DNA of 64,000 nucleotides from positions 1 through 64,000 of the forward strand of contig JAQMWT010000544.1 in the NCBI GenBank assembly GCA_029834535.1, in the 5' to 3' direction. The first letter of the stretch is position 1. The number at the start of each line of letters is the position of its first letter. The translations under genes and the position numbers were made by a program. The DNA comes from Chrysophaeum taylorii (Eukaryota; Sar; Pelagophyceae; Pelagomonadales; Pelagomonadaceae). The notes under the pieces are model-generated. The model ran no database searches and had not been told where the DNA came from. It was given only the letters and a program-made list of their open reading frames with translations. Of this stretch, positions 1 to 12,203 are shown in pieces.

Positions 1-47
1 ATATCGCCAAGGCCACTTCTCCTCAACGCCTGGTACACCGCCATCAT

Positions 48-2240
48 ATGTACCGCACTGTGTTTCCGCTATCTTTGCCCCGCTGCGACAATCGTCTAAC
101 GCACGTCATCCCAGGCACTTTTGTCGCTATTGTTTCTTCAGACCTCGATTTTGCTGACAGTTTCACTTACCCGATTTCCTGCAATGTCAACCACCGAAGG
201 AACTTCAACGTTGTTCTGACTTTCTCGAATCACGCTTCCAAGCTCTCGTCTATTGTTCCCCCATTGTCCGCTGTTCTTCCGCTGTTGCCCCCTTGCCCCC
301 TGTGTTTGATGAGAATGCGCCGGTTTCACTGGGACTGATCACCCCATCACGTGAACCGACCATTCTACGAGCTCGAGAGAAAAGTACAAAAGAGCACCAA
401 AGAGAGAAAACAACAGAAAGTGCAAAACAAAGTCGCGCCAAACGGAGCCGACCGCGCAAAGTCGACCAACCAACAAACTTTTTTACGGGCCATTCTGATG
501 TTCATACGGGCCATTCTGGTGTTGATACGGCCATTCTGATGTTGATACGGGCCATTCTGATGTCGATACGGGCCATTCTGTTTCCTCCTGTCACGATGTT
601 GATTCTGTTTCCTCTGTCGCTTCTGTTTCCCCCTGTAACTCCTTGTATGTCTCTTCTGTTAGCTTTTGTTTGTTAGTTCATTAGGTCTTCCTTCCCCTTT
701 GTTTAGCTAACACCCTTGTTGATCCTCATGCACACGTTTATTACTCTGCTTCCGAAGAAATGTCTCAGTATCAGACCTTGACGAAACGACTATCCGACCA
801 ATCCTAAGCGTCCTGGCTGGTTGCAAGCCATCGCTAAAGAATACAGCTCTCTTGGTCAGCTTGGTTGCTGGGATGTTATGCGCCTTCCTTCGACGTTTTC
901 TGGCAACATTTGTACCCTCAAGTGGATCCTCCGCAAGAAGTATGACTCTGGCCGCTTCAAATCGTACAAGGCTCGCCTTGTCGTCCGCGGTTACACCCAG
1001 GTTCACGGCATTGATTATCATGACACCTACTCACCGGTTGCCAACATCGTCACGATCCGTTTCTTTCTGACCTTTGTCGCTGTTCATGACTGGGATTTGC
1101 ACAAGTTGGATGTCAGCTCCGCTTTTATTCAAGCTCCCATTGACGAAGACATCTATGTCTGGCCACCCGAAGGCTATGCTCCTCGCCAACCCACCGATGG
1201 TTCCAAAATCGTTTACAAGCTCCGTCGCTCTTGGTATGGTTGCACACAAGCTTGTCGCAATTGGTGGCTTTATTTGGAACGCTTCCTTCTCAATGATTGT
1301 GGCTTCGTCCGCGGATCTGGTGACACTCGCCATTACAAGCTCGTCCTCAATTCTACCGTGGTCCTCCGTCTTGTTTTAGTCGTTGATGATCTTCTTGTGG
1401 CGCACCCTCGTCATTGCATTGGCCATTAACAAGCCTTTTTCCTCCGTTTCCGCGCTTTCACTGACGTCAATGAACTCGATCTCACCTCTTACGTTGGTCT
1501 TCGCATTACGCGTGTCCCTTTTCGCCGTATTGTTGGCTGTGTCCTCTTCATCTCCATCATGACTCGCCCTGATATCACTTGGTCCGTCAATCAGTGTGCG
1601 CGTTTTCCCCACAATCCTGGTAAACCCCACTGGCACGCTTGGCACGCTTTATCCCACACTCTGCGTTATCTCAACGGTACTCAGGATCTTGCCCTTGTTC
1701 TTGGTCGCGATTCTACCCTTCGTCTCTGTGGTTATTCCGACTCCCGCTGGGCCGACGACCCTGATGACCGCCACTCCACAACTGTTTCTTTGTTTTCTCT
1801 GCTGGCTCTATGATGGCCTACTGCTCCCGATCGCAGTACTTACTTGCTCGCTCTTCTTTTGTTGCTGGCTCTATATAGCCTACTGCTCCCGCTCGCAATA
1901 CTTACTTGATCGTTCTTCTTTCGAAGCTGAATTGCTTGCTCTTTACGCTGCTACTGCTGAGCTCTCTTGGCTTCTCAAACTTTTTGATGACTTTGATCTC
2001 CCTCGTCACACGGTCCCAATGTATGTTGATAATAGCACCACCGTCACCCAAGTTCGTCTCCAATGTCTCACACGGCGCACCCGCCATATTGACATTCGCT
2101 TTTACAGTACCGCCGAGTACCATCGCAACCACATCATCGATCTCAAGCACATACCCCGCCTTAACAATCTTGGCGACATTTTCACCCGCAGTACGGAAAC
2201 TCCTTCCTTCCTCCGGCTTCGTGCTCGTTACCTCACTTCG
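48..2240 (+). mobile_element. Fossil Ty1/copia LTR-retrotransposon, polymerase region
   Basis: The stretch from about 821 to 1430 reads as a copia-type reverse transcriptase: KWILRKKYDSGRFKSYKARL, then GIDYHDTYSPVA, then the LDVSSAFIQAPIDEDIYVWPPEG block, with a VDDLL catalytic box near 1381. From about 1559 to 2240 follow copia RNase H blocks (RYLNGTQDLAL, YSDSRWADD, SSFEAELLALYAA, HIDIRFY). This order is diagnostic of Ty1/copia Pol. The 5' part (48-820) is low complexity and not recognisable. I could not identify LTRs, and gag and integrase are missing or too decayed to see. The element is broken, with several interruptions, and looks old to middle-aged. Confidence 0.85.
484..582. repeat. 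Minisatellite, about 22-bp unit, about five copies
   Basis: The unit reads approximately ACGGGCCATTCTGATGTTGAT and is repeated five times with small changes. It lies in the unrecognised 5' part of the copia fossil. Two more short direct duplications follow the fossil: a pyrimidine-rich block around 2326-2434 repeated twice, and CATACCATTCGTAACATTAG repeated at about 2511 and 2540. Confidence 0.8.
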
Positions 2241-2440
2241 TGATCTTCGCCCTGATCTCTGTTGTCTCTTTTTCTTGCCACAATGCCTCTGTGACGTCTT
2301 CCTCAAATGTGACGTCTTCCTCAAAGAGGACCTCACTTACCCCTTTTTTTTTCCTTTTCCTTCTTTTCCAGCACCTGTGTGAGGACCTCACTTACCCCTT
2401 TTTTCCTTTTCCTTCTTTTCCAGCACCTGTGTGAAGAAGC

Positions 2441-4140
2441 TATGACACTTACCCCTGCACCACGTATCCAGTATCCTTACGTCTTTCTCTTATCGCTAGT
2501 CTAACGCCTCATACCATTCGTAACATTAGGAGTTGCAACATACCATTCGTAACATTAGGAGTTGCAATCCTGAAAAACCCTGCACGTCCACCCCCACACG
2601 TACCCCACCCCGTTTTATTGAGTCGGCCTTCCCTTCACGTCAAATTCCATCATCGGACGCCAATGTTGCGTCGGAGCTGAGCCCACTTCAGAAAAAAAAA
2701 ACCACAGTTCATCCTTTATGTATCCTATTTTGTTTCATCTTCAACAAGGAGAGGAAGTCACTATCCAAGCTTCCGTTTCAGACGAGCGCGCTGCCGTCGA
2801 CCTGCGACCCGCGGTTGTCTATTATTTGCTCTTCACACATTTCGATGCTGCGTCCGTCCAGGAAACTCCGACTTCTTGCTCGATTATTTTGGGGCTCAAG
2901 AAGCTTTGATGATAAAACAATTCAAAGATGCCGTGGTTACTGATGTTCCTTCACCTTGAGAGTAAGACTATTATGAAATCCAGTCGAGTCTAAATGAATC
3001 AAAGCAGGCTCATGAAACACGAGACTCTTCTTACATCAGCTTCGCGGAACTTTGCCGAGACAAGACGCGACCCGAATCAAATCACGACTGCACATGCAGT
3101 GCAGCCAGCTATGATGTCGGGGTGGGGTGGGTCCAACTTTTAAACATTCTGGAATATCTTGTTCGGGTTCACACAGGAACCGCACCCGTTCCTGGCACAT
3201 GTCGCGAAAATAATCTTGGTCCCGTTATCATCATTCGCGAACCCAGCATTGCTTTTGTGGATGCGCATCTTGACGCTGAACATGCACACCATCTCACCAC
3301 GCTTGTCACCCCGAGCTTCAGCAGATTTCACACGATTGGCATTCGACAGAGACCAGCGCTGCCGTGGTCGATCTGAGCGCGCGTCTTGCGTTCCAATCAG
3401 AGTCGGAACTTTCTCACGAGGCTTCTTGTCACTTGTCTCATAAAGTATGACTGTATGGGTGAAACTTATGCGCTTTCGCGTGACAGCTCTAGATGCCAAC
3501 AGCCCTCGAATGCAATCATCAAGGCGAAGGTTTGCCAACGCGAAGTTTTAGAAAATAGAAGTCGACGACGCCCCCCATTTTGATGATGGCGGGCTTTCTG
3601 GCAAGTACGACTGCGTCTACGTTTCGGGGGTGCGTGAAGAGGCAGCGCCAATCGACGTTCTGGAGATCAAAGTGCACCGAGAACAGCTCGAGGATGTGCA
3701 AGCCACTCGTCTTCGATTTCTCGCTCCGTTGGAAGAAAAGAACCTCGACGCGTCCAGACACCATCCGTCGCACGTGTAGGTCTCTAACTTTGCAAGACGC
3801 GTTGGCGGTGCACACACAGTTGCGGCGTGAGTTGGCCTTGGACCGGGTTGTTGGTTCAACCTTACTGATGGACCAAAACTTGCACAATCGCCGACGTAGC
3901 GAACAAGATGCTGTGCATTGCGCGCGGGGAAGATGTATCGCGGTTCGCACAATTGGTGCCACTTCCCCACGGCACCGATCTCGGGTCTGCGAGGAAACTG
4001 TCGCATTGGGTTGTCGACGTGGTCCAGGTGCTCTTGGTCATCGTTGTCGTAATCTTGGTATCCGTCGCGATCATTCGGGCGTATCACTTCGGGCGCAGCG
4101 GCGTGACAAGTCAATAAGTTCGGAGCGCATCGTGACAATG
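2441..4140. other. Decayed gene-poor DNA
   Basis: No intact gene is supported. Two short plus-strand stretches look like former coding sequence. About 3555-3777 has balanced acidic and basic composition with a DVLEIKVHREQLEDV segment. 3908-4117 encodes 69 residues ending in a strong membrane segment (VVQVLLVIVVVILVSVAII). I do not recognise either. They may belong to the same decayed protein as the acyltransferase shreds just downstream. Confidence 0.4.
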
Positions 4141-4189
4141 CACCGTGGTCGCACATCAAGGTTGCCGAGGCTAACCGTGTCTAGACTTG

Positions 4190-4612
4190 CGCCTCTTGCT
4201 GCCGTTGATTATCCCGCTCTTCATGCATGATGTCACTCACAGCGATCACAGTTCTTGCAAAGTGGGTCGTGATCGGTTAATACCTGGCGGGGACAACGCG
4301 GCGGGGCACGCCGTACTTTTTGCGCTGGTGGATCGTCGATCGGCTGCTCGACCAATTCGACTTGTGTGGATCGGTGTCTTCGTCCACGATACGTTGCTCA
4401 TAAATCTGTGTTCTACTTGGCTCTGGATCTCGATTCTGTCGAAGTCTTACTGCGGGAGTTTGACCTCATTTCAGTTGGGGAGCTCGCGGGATTGAGTAGT
4501 CCTTGTTTTGCTCGCATGTTTGCACCCGAAGATGCCACGCGCGTCGCGCTCAAACCGCACTCAAAGGTCAAATCATCGACCGTTGTGATGCCGGGCTGCA
4601 AGCTCGAGTCCT
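4190..4612 (+). pseudogene. Decayed left-handed beta-helix acyltransferase piece, NRPS-terminal-domain (Pls-type)
   Basis: Three short segments in different plus frames match the order seen in the C-terminal region of Pls/NRPS-like adenylating enzymes: AKWVVIGRLIPGG near 4257, YFLRWWIVDRLLDQ near 4314, and a hexapeptide-repeat-like tail from about 4420 (DLISVGE ... VKSSTVVMPGC) ending at 4612. In that family a KWxxxGRxxPG segment and an LRWWxVxRLL segment precede the hexapeptide acyltransferase. The frame changes between neighbouring segments and the lack of any long open frame argue for a pseudogene rather than spliced exons. The family assignment rests on motif memory only. Confidence 0.4.
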
Positions 4613-7395
4613 AGACAACGGTGACGCAACGATGAATAGCCCGCGATAGCGTAGCCCGGCACAACTTGCGTTCGTCGCAATCGTAAAAAACCACGACGTA
4701 TCGTCGCCGATCAGCTGGCTCGGCTTCGAGCTCGCAGAAACTTGCGACCCTCTTATGATACCTTTGCGGATCACTCGTCGGTAACATATACTGCTAGAGT
4801 GTCTCTTGCGGCAGCTCGATAGGTATTCCTGGCGCTGTCGATGCGGCGAGCTCATTAACTTCGTATCGGGCTACTTCCTCGCGATGTTCGTCTCTATGAC
4901 TCGCGCGGAATTTTTCTTTGGTTATTTCCAGCAATGGAAACATGCGGGAATTTCACGCGGTCTCTCGTAGGCTGGAAATTGACGTTACCTCATGAAAATT
5001 CAGCATGCAGTACATGAGAGCAAGGCCTCCACGCAAAGCAGTCGCCCACCGTGAGCGCGCCTACGTGCGCCTACGCGCACGATGTCATGCTTGTAGGTGC
5101 CATGGGCGACAATCGCGAGAGGAACGGCAGGGAGGTCACCCCCCGGTCCACAAATTCCTCCTAGCTTCTCGTAAATCGACAAGCCGGCATTCTTTCTTCC
5201 CGACGACGAACCGATCCTGCTCTACGTCCTGCTCTGCTACTTGGACACCTCGACGACGACCTTCGAGAGCCAAGTGCGTGACAATTCGACTAGTACAAGA
5301 GATCTACAACTATGCCATTCTTCAATGGGACAACAACGCGCCTTGTTAGCAGGTGGTCAAACTCGAAAACTATGTGGTTAACAGTCGAACTCCGACGACA
5401 AACGCTGGTTGCTGGTGCTATCTGAAGAAGACACTCCCCTCTGCCTCTGCTGCCTCTTCGCCGCTTGTCCTCAGCTCTGCCCTACATGGTGCCGACGTAG
5501 ACGAGACTCCTGGACAGCGTCGACGACAGCCTTTTCGACGAATGAGGTTCGCAGGTCTCGAAGCTCCAAGTCTTGTGCGACTGGAACGCTGCACACGTTG
5601 TTGCGGTCGAAGTCAAACTCAATACCCAAACGAACCACCGAGCGCCCTGCGTGCTCGCGTTCGCACTTCCCCCTGTGACAGTAACAGTAAGCCCGTAAGT
5701 AGCGGAAATGACATGGGAGCTGATCCGGAGAGGCCGTCCCCTTTTTTTTACCGCTACACCCCACCTCTAAGCAGTCGACCTTTCAAAACGTTCCTTTTAC
5801 CACTGAACGCCACGCGCGCACGCACCACCGCACTCCCTTTTTTCAAACACAACAAATAAATCCCCACTCCACCGCACACCCTATTCTAAATATAACCTAT
5901 CACCGTTCTCGCGCTCGACTTGAGTGCCCTACGGCCTGGGGATCCTAGGGCACAGTGGATCTGCAACCCCCTTACGCACACCCCCGAGTTCTCTTGTTCG
6001 CACCACCCCCCTCTGGATGATCGACGTCCTGGTAGTTGCTCTGCAGTACCTCCGGTGTTGTGTGTGGCGGTCGCCGACACCTCAGTGGACACCCACACGG
6101 GTTTCTATTGAGCGTTTTAGCCCCCCTGGGCTCAGTCCGAAAGTCTCCGCGCTCTAGCTCTCGGAATTCTTCTCGGATACGGAACATTATGGAAATTAAT
6201 TCTGGAAAAAGTTCCGGGAATGTCTTGGTCTTGCCAGTTCACATTTCCGGAAATCCGCGAGTCGCGGCGGTTCACACGTCCGAAGCTTGGATTGGACTTC
6301 CGGACGTGGTTCATCGAGTGGATTCGGTAGCGCATCTTGGCCGACTTCGGTGTTATGGCACGGCCAGAAAATGGCTCGGTGAGCGTGGCGTTGATGAAGG
6401 CATTGGGCGTTCACTTTACAGCAAGCATGGCGACCATCTTCTTCTTTTCATCCTTCGAGACTTGATCGACGTCGGAACAACAGCGTACTTGCTTCCTCTC
6501 TTAATGACTGACACAACTGGTTTCAGTAAGTAAGTAAGTAACCTCTGATATCATGTGAATTTATGGACACCTCAGGTCGGCAAATTCGCGACGAAGTCTG
6601 GAATTGTTAATATTTCTTGCAAAGGAACCACTGGAGAGTATAAGACCACTGGAGAGTATAAGCCGGTCAGGATCGGGGTGCGGGCAGAAACTGGTCTTCG
6701 TTAACGGCTCAACGCCGGTGTTGTCGTCGAAGGCGGCGCAGTTGTGGGACATCAAACGGTGGTGCCAGAGAACTTGGTCGTCCAAACCACATCAGCTCCA
6801 GCGTCTTGTTGCGTATGACTGCACCGGTGAACGGGCAAAACTTTCTGAGCCATGCGACTTGGCCCCAAGACTACACGTGCCCTTATCCTATTCTTTCTAA
6901 ACATTGTTGCGCTCCCTCGTGCGATTGCCTAGTTTAGTTATTCTACGAGAATCACTTCAAATAGCACAACAATGGATTATTCCGTGTTCGCGCATGGCGG
7001 CCCCCGATTGCGCGCATTCCCGCGCTCATGCTCATCGGGCACTAGTGGCCTACGCGTCAATGGCAACGGTCTTCCGCGCATGGCAGTGGCTGATACTGGA
7101 AAAGCGCAAGCGATAACGCGTGGCCGTGATTCGTAGACTACCAAGAAGCTCCGCGGTAGTCGAATTGCCAACCCACACACAGTTTGTTCGGTGCCAAGCT
7201 CGACTTAACCTGTATTCAAATATTTGGCGCTTTCTCGAACCACCGTTGCAAACGACTGACGCCGTCATCGGCACGGTACTCGGCGAATGTTGCTCGCGTA
7301 GTGAGATAGTGTCAAAACTGTATGCAATAGTTCGACGCAGAGTCGTCGTCTGACATTGTGCACGGGAATTCGATCACACAAATCTCAAAAAACGA
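4613..7395. other. Unassigned decayed DNA
   Basis: No gene supported. Scattered short plus-strand coding-like shreds exist, for example KPAFFLPDDEPILLYVLLC near 5180 and HVVAVEVKLNTQTNHRAP near 5600, in shifting frames. They could be remnants of the large protein whose acyltransferase shreds flank this stretch. No promoter, RNA gene or repeat of note was seen. Confidence 0.3.
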
Positions 7396-7399
7396 CTAT

Positions 7400-7560
7400 T
7401 GGAAGGGCCGTGATTTTGATATCCATGACCTGGGCTGGCGACGTCGTTCCCGCTGGCTGGGTCAACTTAGGCCCCAAAACGCAGCTTGATGATAACCGCG
7501 ACACTTTGGTCTACCCGCCAGGGTCGTACCTGCAAGGCTGCCCTGCCCGAGACTACACGG
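7400..7560 (+). pseudogene. Second acyltransferase-like shred
   Basis: One plus frame reads GDVVPAGWVNLGPKTQL, then about 14 residues later YPPGSYLQGCPARDY. This resembles the end of hexapeptide-repeat (left-handed beta-helix) acyltransferases, which typically finish with a PPGS...GxPAR signature. Pls-type proteins carry two such domains, so this shred and the one at 4190-4612 may be two parts of one dead gene. Only about 50 residues support this. Confidence 0.35.
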
Positions 7561-7639
7561 CCCCGTTCTGCGATTCTCATGCAAAGCGCTCGAGCCTCTC
7601 ACTCCATCACGTTATCGCTTCGTTCCATGTCGAATGACT

Positions 7640-9310
7640 GCCTTTGCCATGCTTAGCATCGCGCTCGAATCGCAGAACTCGGCGAATCGCGCGACCTCTC
7701 GGCTGGCAGCAAACAACACATGTGCAGCCACGGGCCCAAGGATCGTGTCGCGCGCCAAAGAGGAAAAAAAAGGAAGGTGTGATTTTTTTGGCTTGTTCGC
7801 GCAGCGAGAATTCGCGGGGTTGATCAATAAGGGACCTTCCGAGTGGTCCCCGCGCTGTTTATTTTTGCGGTTGGCTCTGCTCTTGATTTCCCCTCTTGCA
7901 TGTTCATTTCTCTTATCCTTTCCGCTTTGCCTCTTTCCAGCACAGTCTGCTACTCATATCCTATTCTCTCTGGAGCCCATTCCAAGCTTCTTCTCCCATC
8001 TCCTTTTGGCGGCAAAAGTCTGGTGTGTCAGAAGTCTTCCAATATCCCTTCCCATTTTGCTTCTCTCTTTCCTCCCCATACGTGTGCTCGCCTACTTTTC
8101 CGCACGATGCGAATCTTTAGACAGGCCGCCAATACCACCGACTTCGCGTCCGACACCGCTTCGTCGTCCGCATTGGATCAAAAGACCATCGAGTGCCCAG
8201 CGAGTTTCGCGCGTTGTCTCCAGAGGGATCTGGGGCTTGGTTTCCCACCAAGCTCCGTTTGACCCCGCGAGGCGCTTGCTCCGGTGATCCCGCTAATATC
8301 CAGCTCTTCGACGCCTCCTTCCGAGAAATCGTCAATGTGGCCGGCCGCACTGAACCCCACGCTCGTGTCCAATTTCCAACATAGCTCCGAAAGTCATCGC
8401 CTCGGGAAGCTGCGCTCCGGCGACGGGCGGCCTCGTTCGATGCCTGTCGCGTCGCGGCGTCCTCGAGGGATTGCTTCTCGACCTATTTCACGAGCTCGTG
8501 GGTGGGTGGTTCTACCCGTTACTTCCAAAAAGCTGCAGCCTTGCGGCCAATACTATGGATATCCGTCTCCGGTATGCGAGGGTCTCGAGCATTGATACCA
8601 GCATTCTGCGCGCCACCGTGCCTCTCGACGCCTCTCCCTGCAACCGTAACAGTGTGGCACGCCGTAATATCGCCACCCTCGGCCGGCGTCCCTATCCGAT
8701 GTCTTCGGCGTCGGTGCGGACGTCGTCGCTCCTGCCGCGAGAGTCTTTCTTCGGCCAGTGGTTCCGCGGCAACGTTGCCCACCGCATCCTCGTCGCGCGA
8801 GCAACAATCTACTGCTGCTGTGATGTCGCAGATATACGGATGAAAACACGACCGATGCCCTCCCCACGTCGACAAGCGCCCTGCGGAAGTCCATGGTAGT
8901 AGTTTTCGCGAGTCAAGCTTGAATCATCGACATGGTCCCCGCGACCGCGGGCGCCCCGACACACTGCCCGATCTCCAGAACACGGTGGTTGACGTCAGCA
9001 GCGTCGTCTTCTAAGAGAGGTGTGTCACAAGCTCCAAAGCACATCTGCGCGACACTGATCGCGGGTTTATAGCGGCTTTGCCTACTCTGCCGATGCCGCA
9101 GTGGCCCAGCTCCGCCGCCGCATCTACCACGAGTGAGCCTTGCGTTCTTTCGCCGGCTCGCAGTGGCGAAATCGTGCGTCATCCTAGGTTGCTTTCGAAG
9201 AACTTTCGTGAAAATAAGTATCCTCGAATTTTTGTTGGGGTGACCTCAATTTCACGGAAAATATTTCACTCCAACAATTTTGCCACAATAACGTTCATTA
9301 TAAAAGAAAG
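7640..9310. other. Gene-poor stretch
   Basis: Several overlapping open frames of 60-220 codons occur on both strands, but none shows a domain, a consistent codon pattern or low-gap continuity with neighbours. I see no RNA gene and no repeat apart from AT-rich sequence near 9200-9310, just before the Helitron-derived copy. Confidence 0.4.
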
Positions 9311-10268
9311 ACAAGTGCAGGCCAGTAAGTTCACCTATATCTAACCCTAGTATGTTCAGGTCTGGTCCCAGTAAGTTTCATATAAGTTCACCTGGTCAGT
9401 AAGTTCACCTAGCTCACAACAACTCCTTTGAGCTCGTCGCTCTCGCCTCGCGCCGCCAACCTTTGAGTTTACTCTAAAAACCCTTTACTCTAAAACCCCC
9501 AGTAAGTTCACCTGGTCCCAGTAAGTTCACCTGGTCACTATATTCACCTAGTCCCAATCTCAAACCCCAGTAAGTTCACCTGGTCCCAGTAAGTTCACCT
9601 ACAGTGCTAGACGCCGGGAGGGGGCTTATCGGTATTGCGCAGCACGTGTGGGGTAGGGTGGAGTCGTCGACTCAGAAGAGGATATATCCTTGGGGTTGCC
9701 GATCGACAGGGAGCCACGTAGAGCTGGACGTGGCAGAAGACGGGCTTCGCCAAGAGGACGCCGACCTCGCGGGGCGTCTGGCCCTGGCTCTTGTTGATCG
9801 TTTGGCGTCGGCGGGCCTTAAGGGATACAGGTTGGAGATGCCTCGGCGACACACGACACGATCGATCATGTATCTGGTACCGTTGCAGTGGCCGTGCGAC
9901 GGGTCGAGGTTGCGAAGACTATAAGCTCGCGATCAAAGTCCGCATGCCGTTGGTTGTCAGGGAGTCGAAAACTCGACTGTAAAGAGCGAGGCGTCGGCTT
10001 CCGACCCAACCTAGTCAGCCGAAAAGAACTCCGACGCCTCGTCTTCGGGAAAAAAAGGCCGCGGTCATGCGCGCGTTGTCAGCATCGACAACATCGTTTC
10101 GACGGGGCGTGAGAATGGCGCGCTGAAAGAGCCGCCGCGGGTCGTGGAAACAGTCTGCGAGGTCGCCGTAGACGGCTTGGAGGATCACTGTCTGGCTCGC
10201 GCGCCTACCTGATCCTTACCCTAAATCGGAGGACAAACAAACAGACAAACAGACGTCGATTAGTAGTT
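9311..10268 (-). mobile_element. Helitron-derived repeat, copy A
   Basis: Read on the minus strand the element starts near AACTACTAATCGAC and ends GGCCTGCACTTGT. Its 5' half holds the end of a PIF1-like helicase of the kind found in Helitron transposons: [31 protein letters not shown], and the FCHVQLYVA block in the PIF1 C-terminal order. The frame is broken, so it is not functional. The 3' part is a minisatellite built on CCCAGTAAGTTCACCTGGT (plus-strand view) from about 9330 to 9600. The same structure recurs at 55.8, 56.9 and 60.3 kb. Copy A has the most diverged outer end and may be the oldest. Confidence 0.75.
9328..9603. repeat. AGTAAGTTCACC minisatellite inside copy A
   Basis: Irregular tandem units of about 19-20 bp around CAGTAAGTTCACCTGGTCC, interspersed with GTCCCAATCTCAAACC. 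A short spacer containing TTTGAGTTTACTCTAAAA recurs in the other copies. Each unit contains GTAAGT, a perfect splice-donor hexamer, in the plus orientation. Confidence 0.85.
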
Positions 10269-10571
10269 TTGGAAAGCGGACGACGTGGGCACTGAAGGAC
10301 GCCACCACCCAGAGGAAAAAAACAAAATAAAACGTGAACTCTCTTAAGTTCGTGCGCCAGGCCCGTTGTTTCGACATGGGTTCAAAGTGGGGGTGGGGGG
10401 GGCTGATGAAGTATCCAGCGCGATGTCTGTCGTGAGAGAGAAGCAGAAGTGGACGAGAGCCTCGATATTTATAGGATCGGTTGATTTTCCAAATCGAGGA
10501 AAACTTGGTTAGCAAAGCTATACGTGGAGAGGGGGTACGCAGGGGAGAAAACGACCTATGAAGAGGAGGCT

Positions 10572-11993
10572 CTACTTGCTGGAGAGGATGGACTTGAAGT
10601 CGTTGTAGGTAATGCGGTTGTTGTCTGTTTCTTGGAGCAAGGCACCGGCGAGTTTTTTTGAGCCGGTGATGTCGATGAGGTTCCGGAAAGAAATGTAGCC
10701 TTTCTTTTCGCGGTCGAAGTGACCGAAGACGCGCTTGACGTGCTTGTCCTGCAAGTAGAGGACGCGGCGCATGGTGGCGGCGACGAACTCGGAGAAGTCG
10801 ATGACGCCGTCGCCGGCGATGTCCATGCCCTCGAGCAGGACTTTGGTGGACATGGCCTGGGAATGAATGCCGAGAGCCTCCTCGAGCTCGTTCGGAGTAA
10901 TCTGGCCGTCGCCGTCCTGATCGATCATGTTGAAGAGGGGGTAGAAGGGCTTCAAGTCAACTTCCTGGAGCATGCGGCTCAAGATGTTGAGACAGAGGCG
11001 CTTGAATTTGGTAGATTTGACGAAGCGTCGCATGCGAACGGCGAGGGCGGCCATCACGTCTTGCTGCACGAAGACACCGGTCTTGGTGGTCGCGTCGACC
11101 CCGTGCATCTTGAAAAACGGGTGATCCATCGCTTCTCTCGCCGTCGGTCGCTGGGCGTCGTCCTTGTTGAGCATGGTTCTGACGAGGTCCTTGGCCTCTT
11201 CGGAGACTTCGTCCCACTCTGGCGATGGAAAGGGGAACTTTCCCGACATGATTCGTCGGTAAAGCTCGCGGTCCGTGTCGCCATAAAACGGAGGGTACCC
11301 GCAGAACAGGATGTAGGCGATGACGCCGATCGACCAGATGTCGCACTTCAACGTATATCCTCGACTGATGACCTCGGGGGCGACGTAGTAGGGTGTCCCC
11401 ACGAAGCTCTCCATCTCGACGTCGCCTCCTAGCTTGGATAATCCGAAATCGATCACCTTGATGATCGAGTTATCGCTCGTGTCCTTGAACAAAAAGTTCT
11501 CCGGCTTGAGGTCGCGGTGGGCGACGGGCGGGGTGAGAGAGTGGCAGTAGTTCACGGCGTCGAGAATCTGCCTCAAAACGACGGCCGCCGACCACTCGCT
11601 GAAGGCCTCGGGGGACCGCTTGATGATCCGATCGAAGAGCTCGCCTCCCGTGCACAGTTCGGTGACGATGTGTAGGAGTTCTCGCTCCTCGAAGATCTCG
11701 ATGACTCGAATGATGTTCGGGTGCCGCACTTTCATCATGATCGCCACCTCCGCCTTGAGCATCTCGGGCCGCGTCACGCGCCGTTTCGTGATCGTTTTTA
11801 CGGCGAAACGCTGTTTAGGGTCCGATCGCAGCGAGCACAACCGCACGGTCCCGAAGTGACCTTCCCCTAGAACGCGGTCCTCGACGTGGTACTTGCGCCG
11901 CAGCTGGCTCTCTCGCGCCGACTCGGGCGCCTCGGTCGACGGCACCACGCTGTCGGCGGCGCACGCGCACATCACGGATGACCGACTCCCCAT
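10572..11993 (-). CDS. Calcium-dependent protein kinase (CDPK), paralog 1
   Basis: Ser/Thr kinase fused to a calmodulin-like domain, coupling calcium signals to phosphorylation. The start chosen at 11993 gives 473 residues beginning MGSRSSVMCAC: Gly2 is a myristoylation signal and Cys9/Cys11 are likely palmitoylation sites, so membrane attachment is expected. The open frame continues upstream to 12203 but lacks conservation. Kinase domain about 38-294: GEGHFG loop 43-48, Lys66, HRDLKPEN 159-166, DFG 182-184, GTPYYVAPE. Junction about 300-345. Four EF-hand positions: DQDGDGQITPNE is canonical; the second (DIAGDGVIDFSE) has Ala at loop position 3; the third (DREKKGYISFRN) and fourth look unable to bind calcium. 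Tandem neighbour at 12658-14076 is a close paralog. Confidence 0.95.
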   Translation of the reverse strand: MGSRSSVMCACAADSVVPSTEAPESARESQLRRKYHVEDRVLGEGHFGTVRLCSLRSDPKQRFAVKTITKRRVTRPEMLKAEVAIMMKVRHPNIIRVIEIFEERELLHIVTELCTGGELFDRIIKRSPEAFSEWSAAVVLRQILDAVNYCHSLTPPVAHRDLKPENFLFKDTSDNSIIKVIDFGLSKLGGDVEMESFVGTPYYVAPEVISRGYTLKCDIWSIGVIAYILFCGYPPFYGDTDRELYRRIMSGKFPFPSPEWDEVSEEAKDLVRTMLNKDDAQRPTAREAMDHPFFKMHGVDATTKTGVFVQQDVMAALAVRMRRFVKSTKFKRLCLNILSRMLQEVDLKPFYPLFNMIDQDGDGQITPNELEEALGIHSQAMSTKVLLEGMDIAGDGVIDFSEFVAATMRRVLYLQDKHVKRVFGHFDREKKGYISFRNLIDITGSKKLAGALLQETDNNRITYNDFKSILSSK

Positions 11994-12203
11994 GCTGCTT
12001 TGCGTCGTCGTAGTGTATATTATTCCAGCAACAAACTTTCCTGCCCGGTTCGTCGTCGTGTCGTGGTAAAACAATCGTACTACTACTACGTATAGAACTC
12101 TCAGACTTGGGCGGATGCGCACTCCCAGCCGTTTGAACTTTTTGGCTGGATAACGGTCTAGACGACTATTCTCGTGATTTAGGTTTCCTGGGATTCGACA
12201 CAC

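Noticed and set aside
9311-9603. CRISPR-like spaced repeats
   Set aside because: Units are irregular, without unique spacers of constant length, and the genome is eukaryotic; it is a minisatellite.
9604-9924. Plus-strand frame in copy A, also present in copies C and D
   Set aside because: It is the antisense of the Helitron helicase remnant; conservation between copies reflects the repeat, not coding on this strand.
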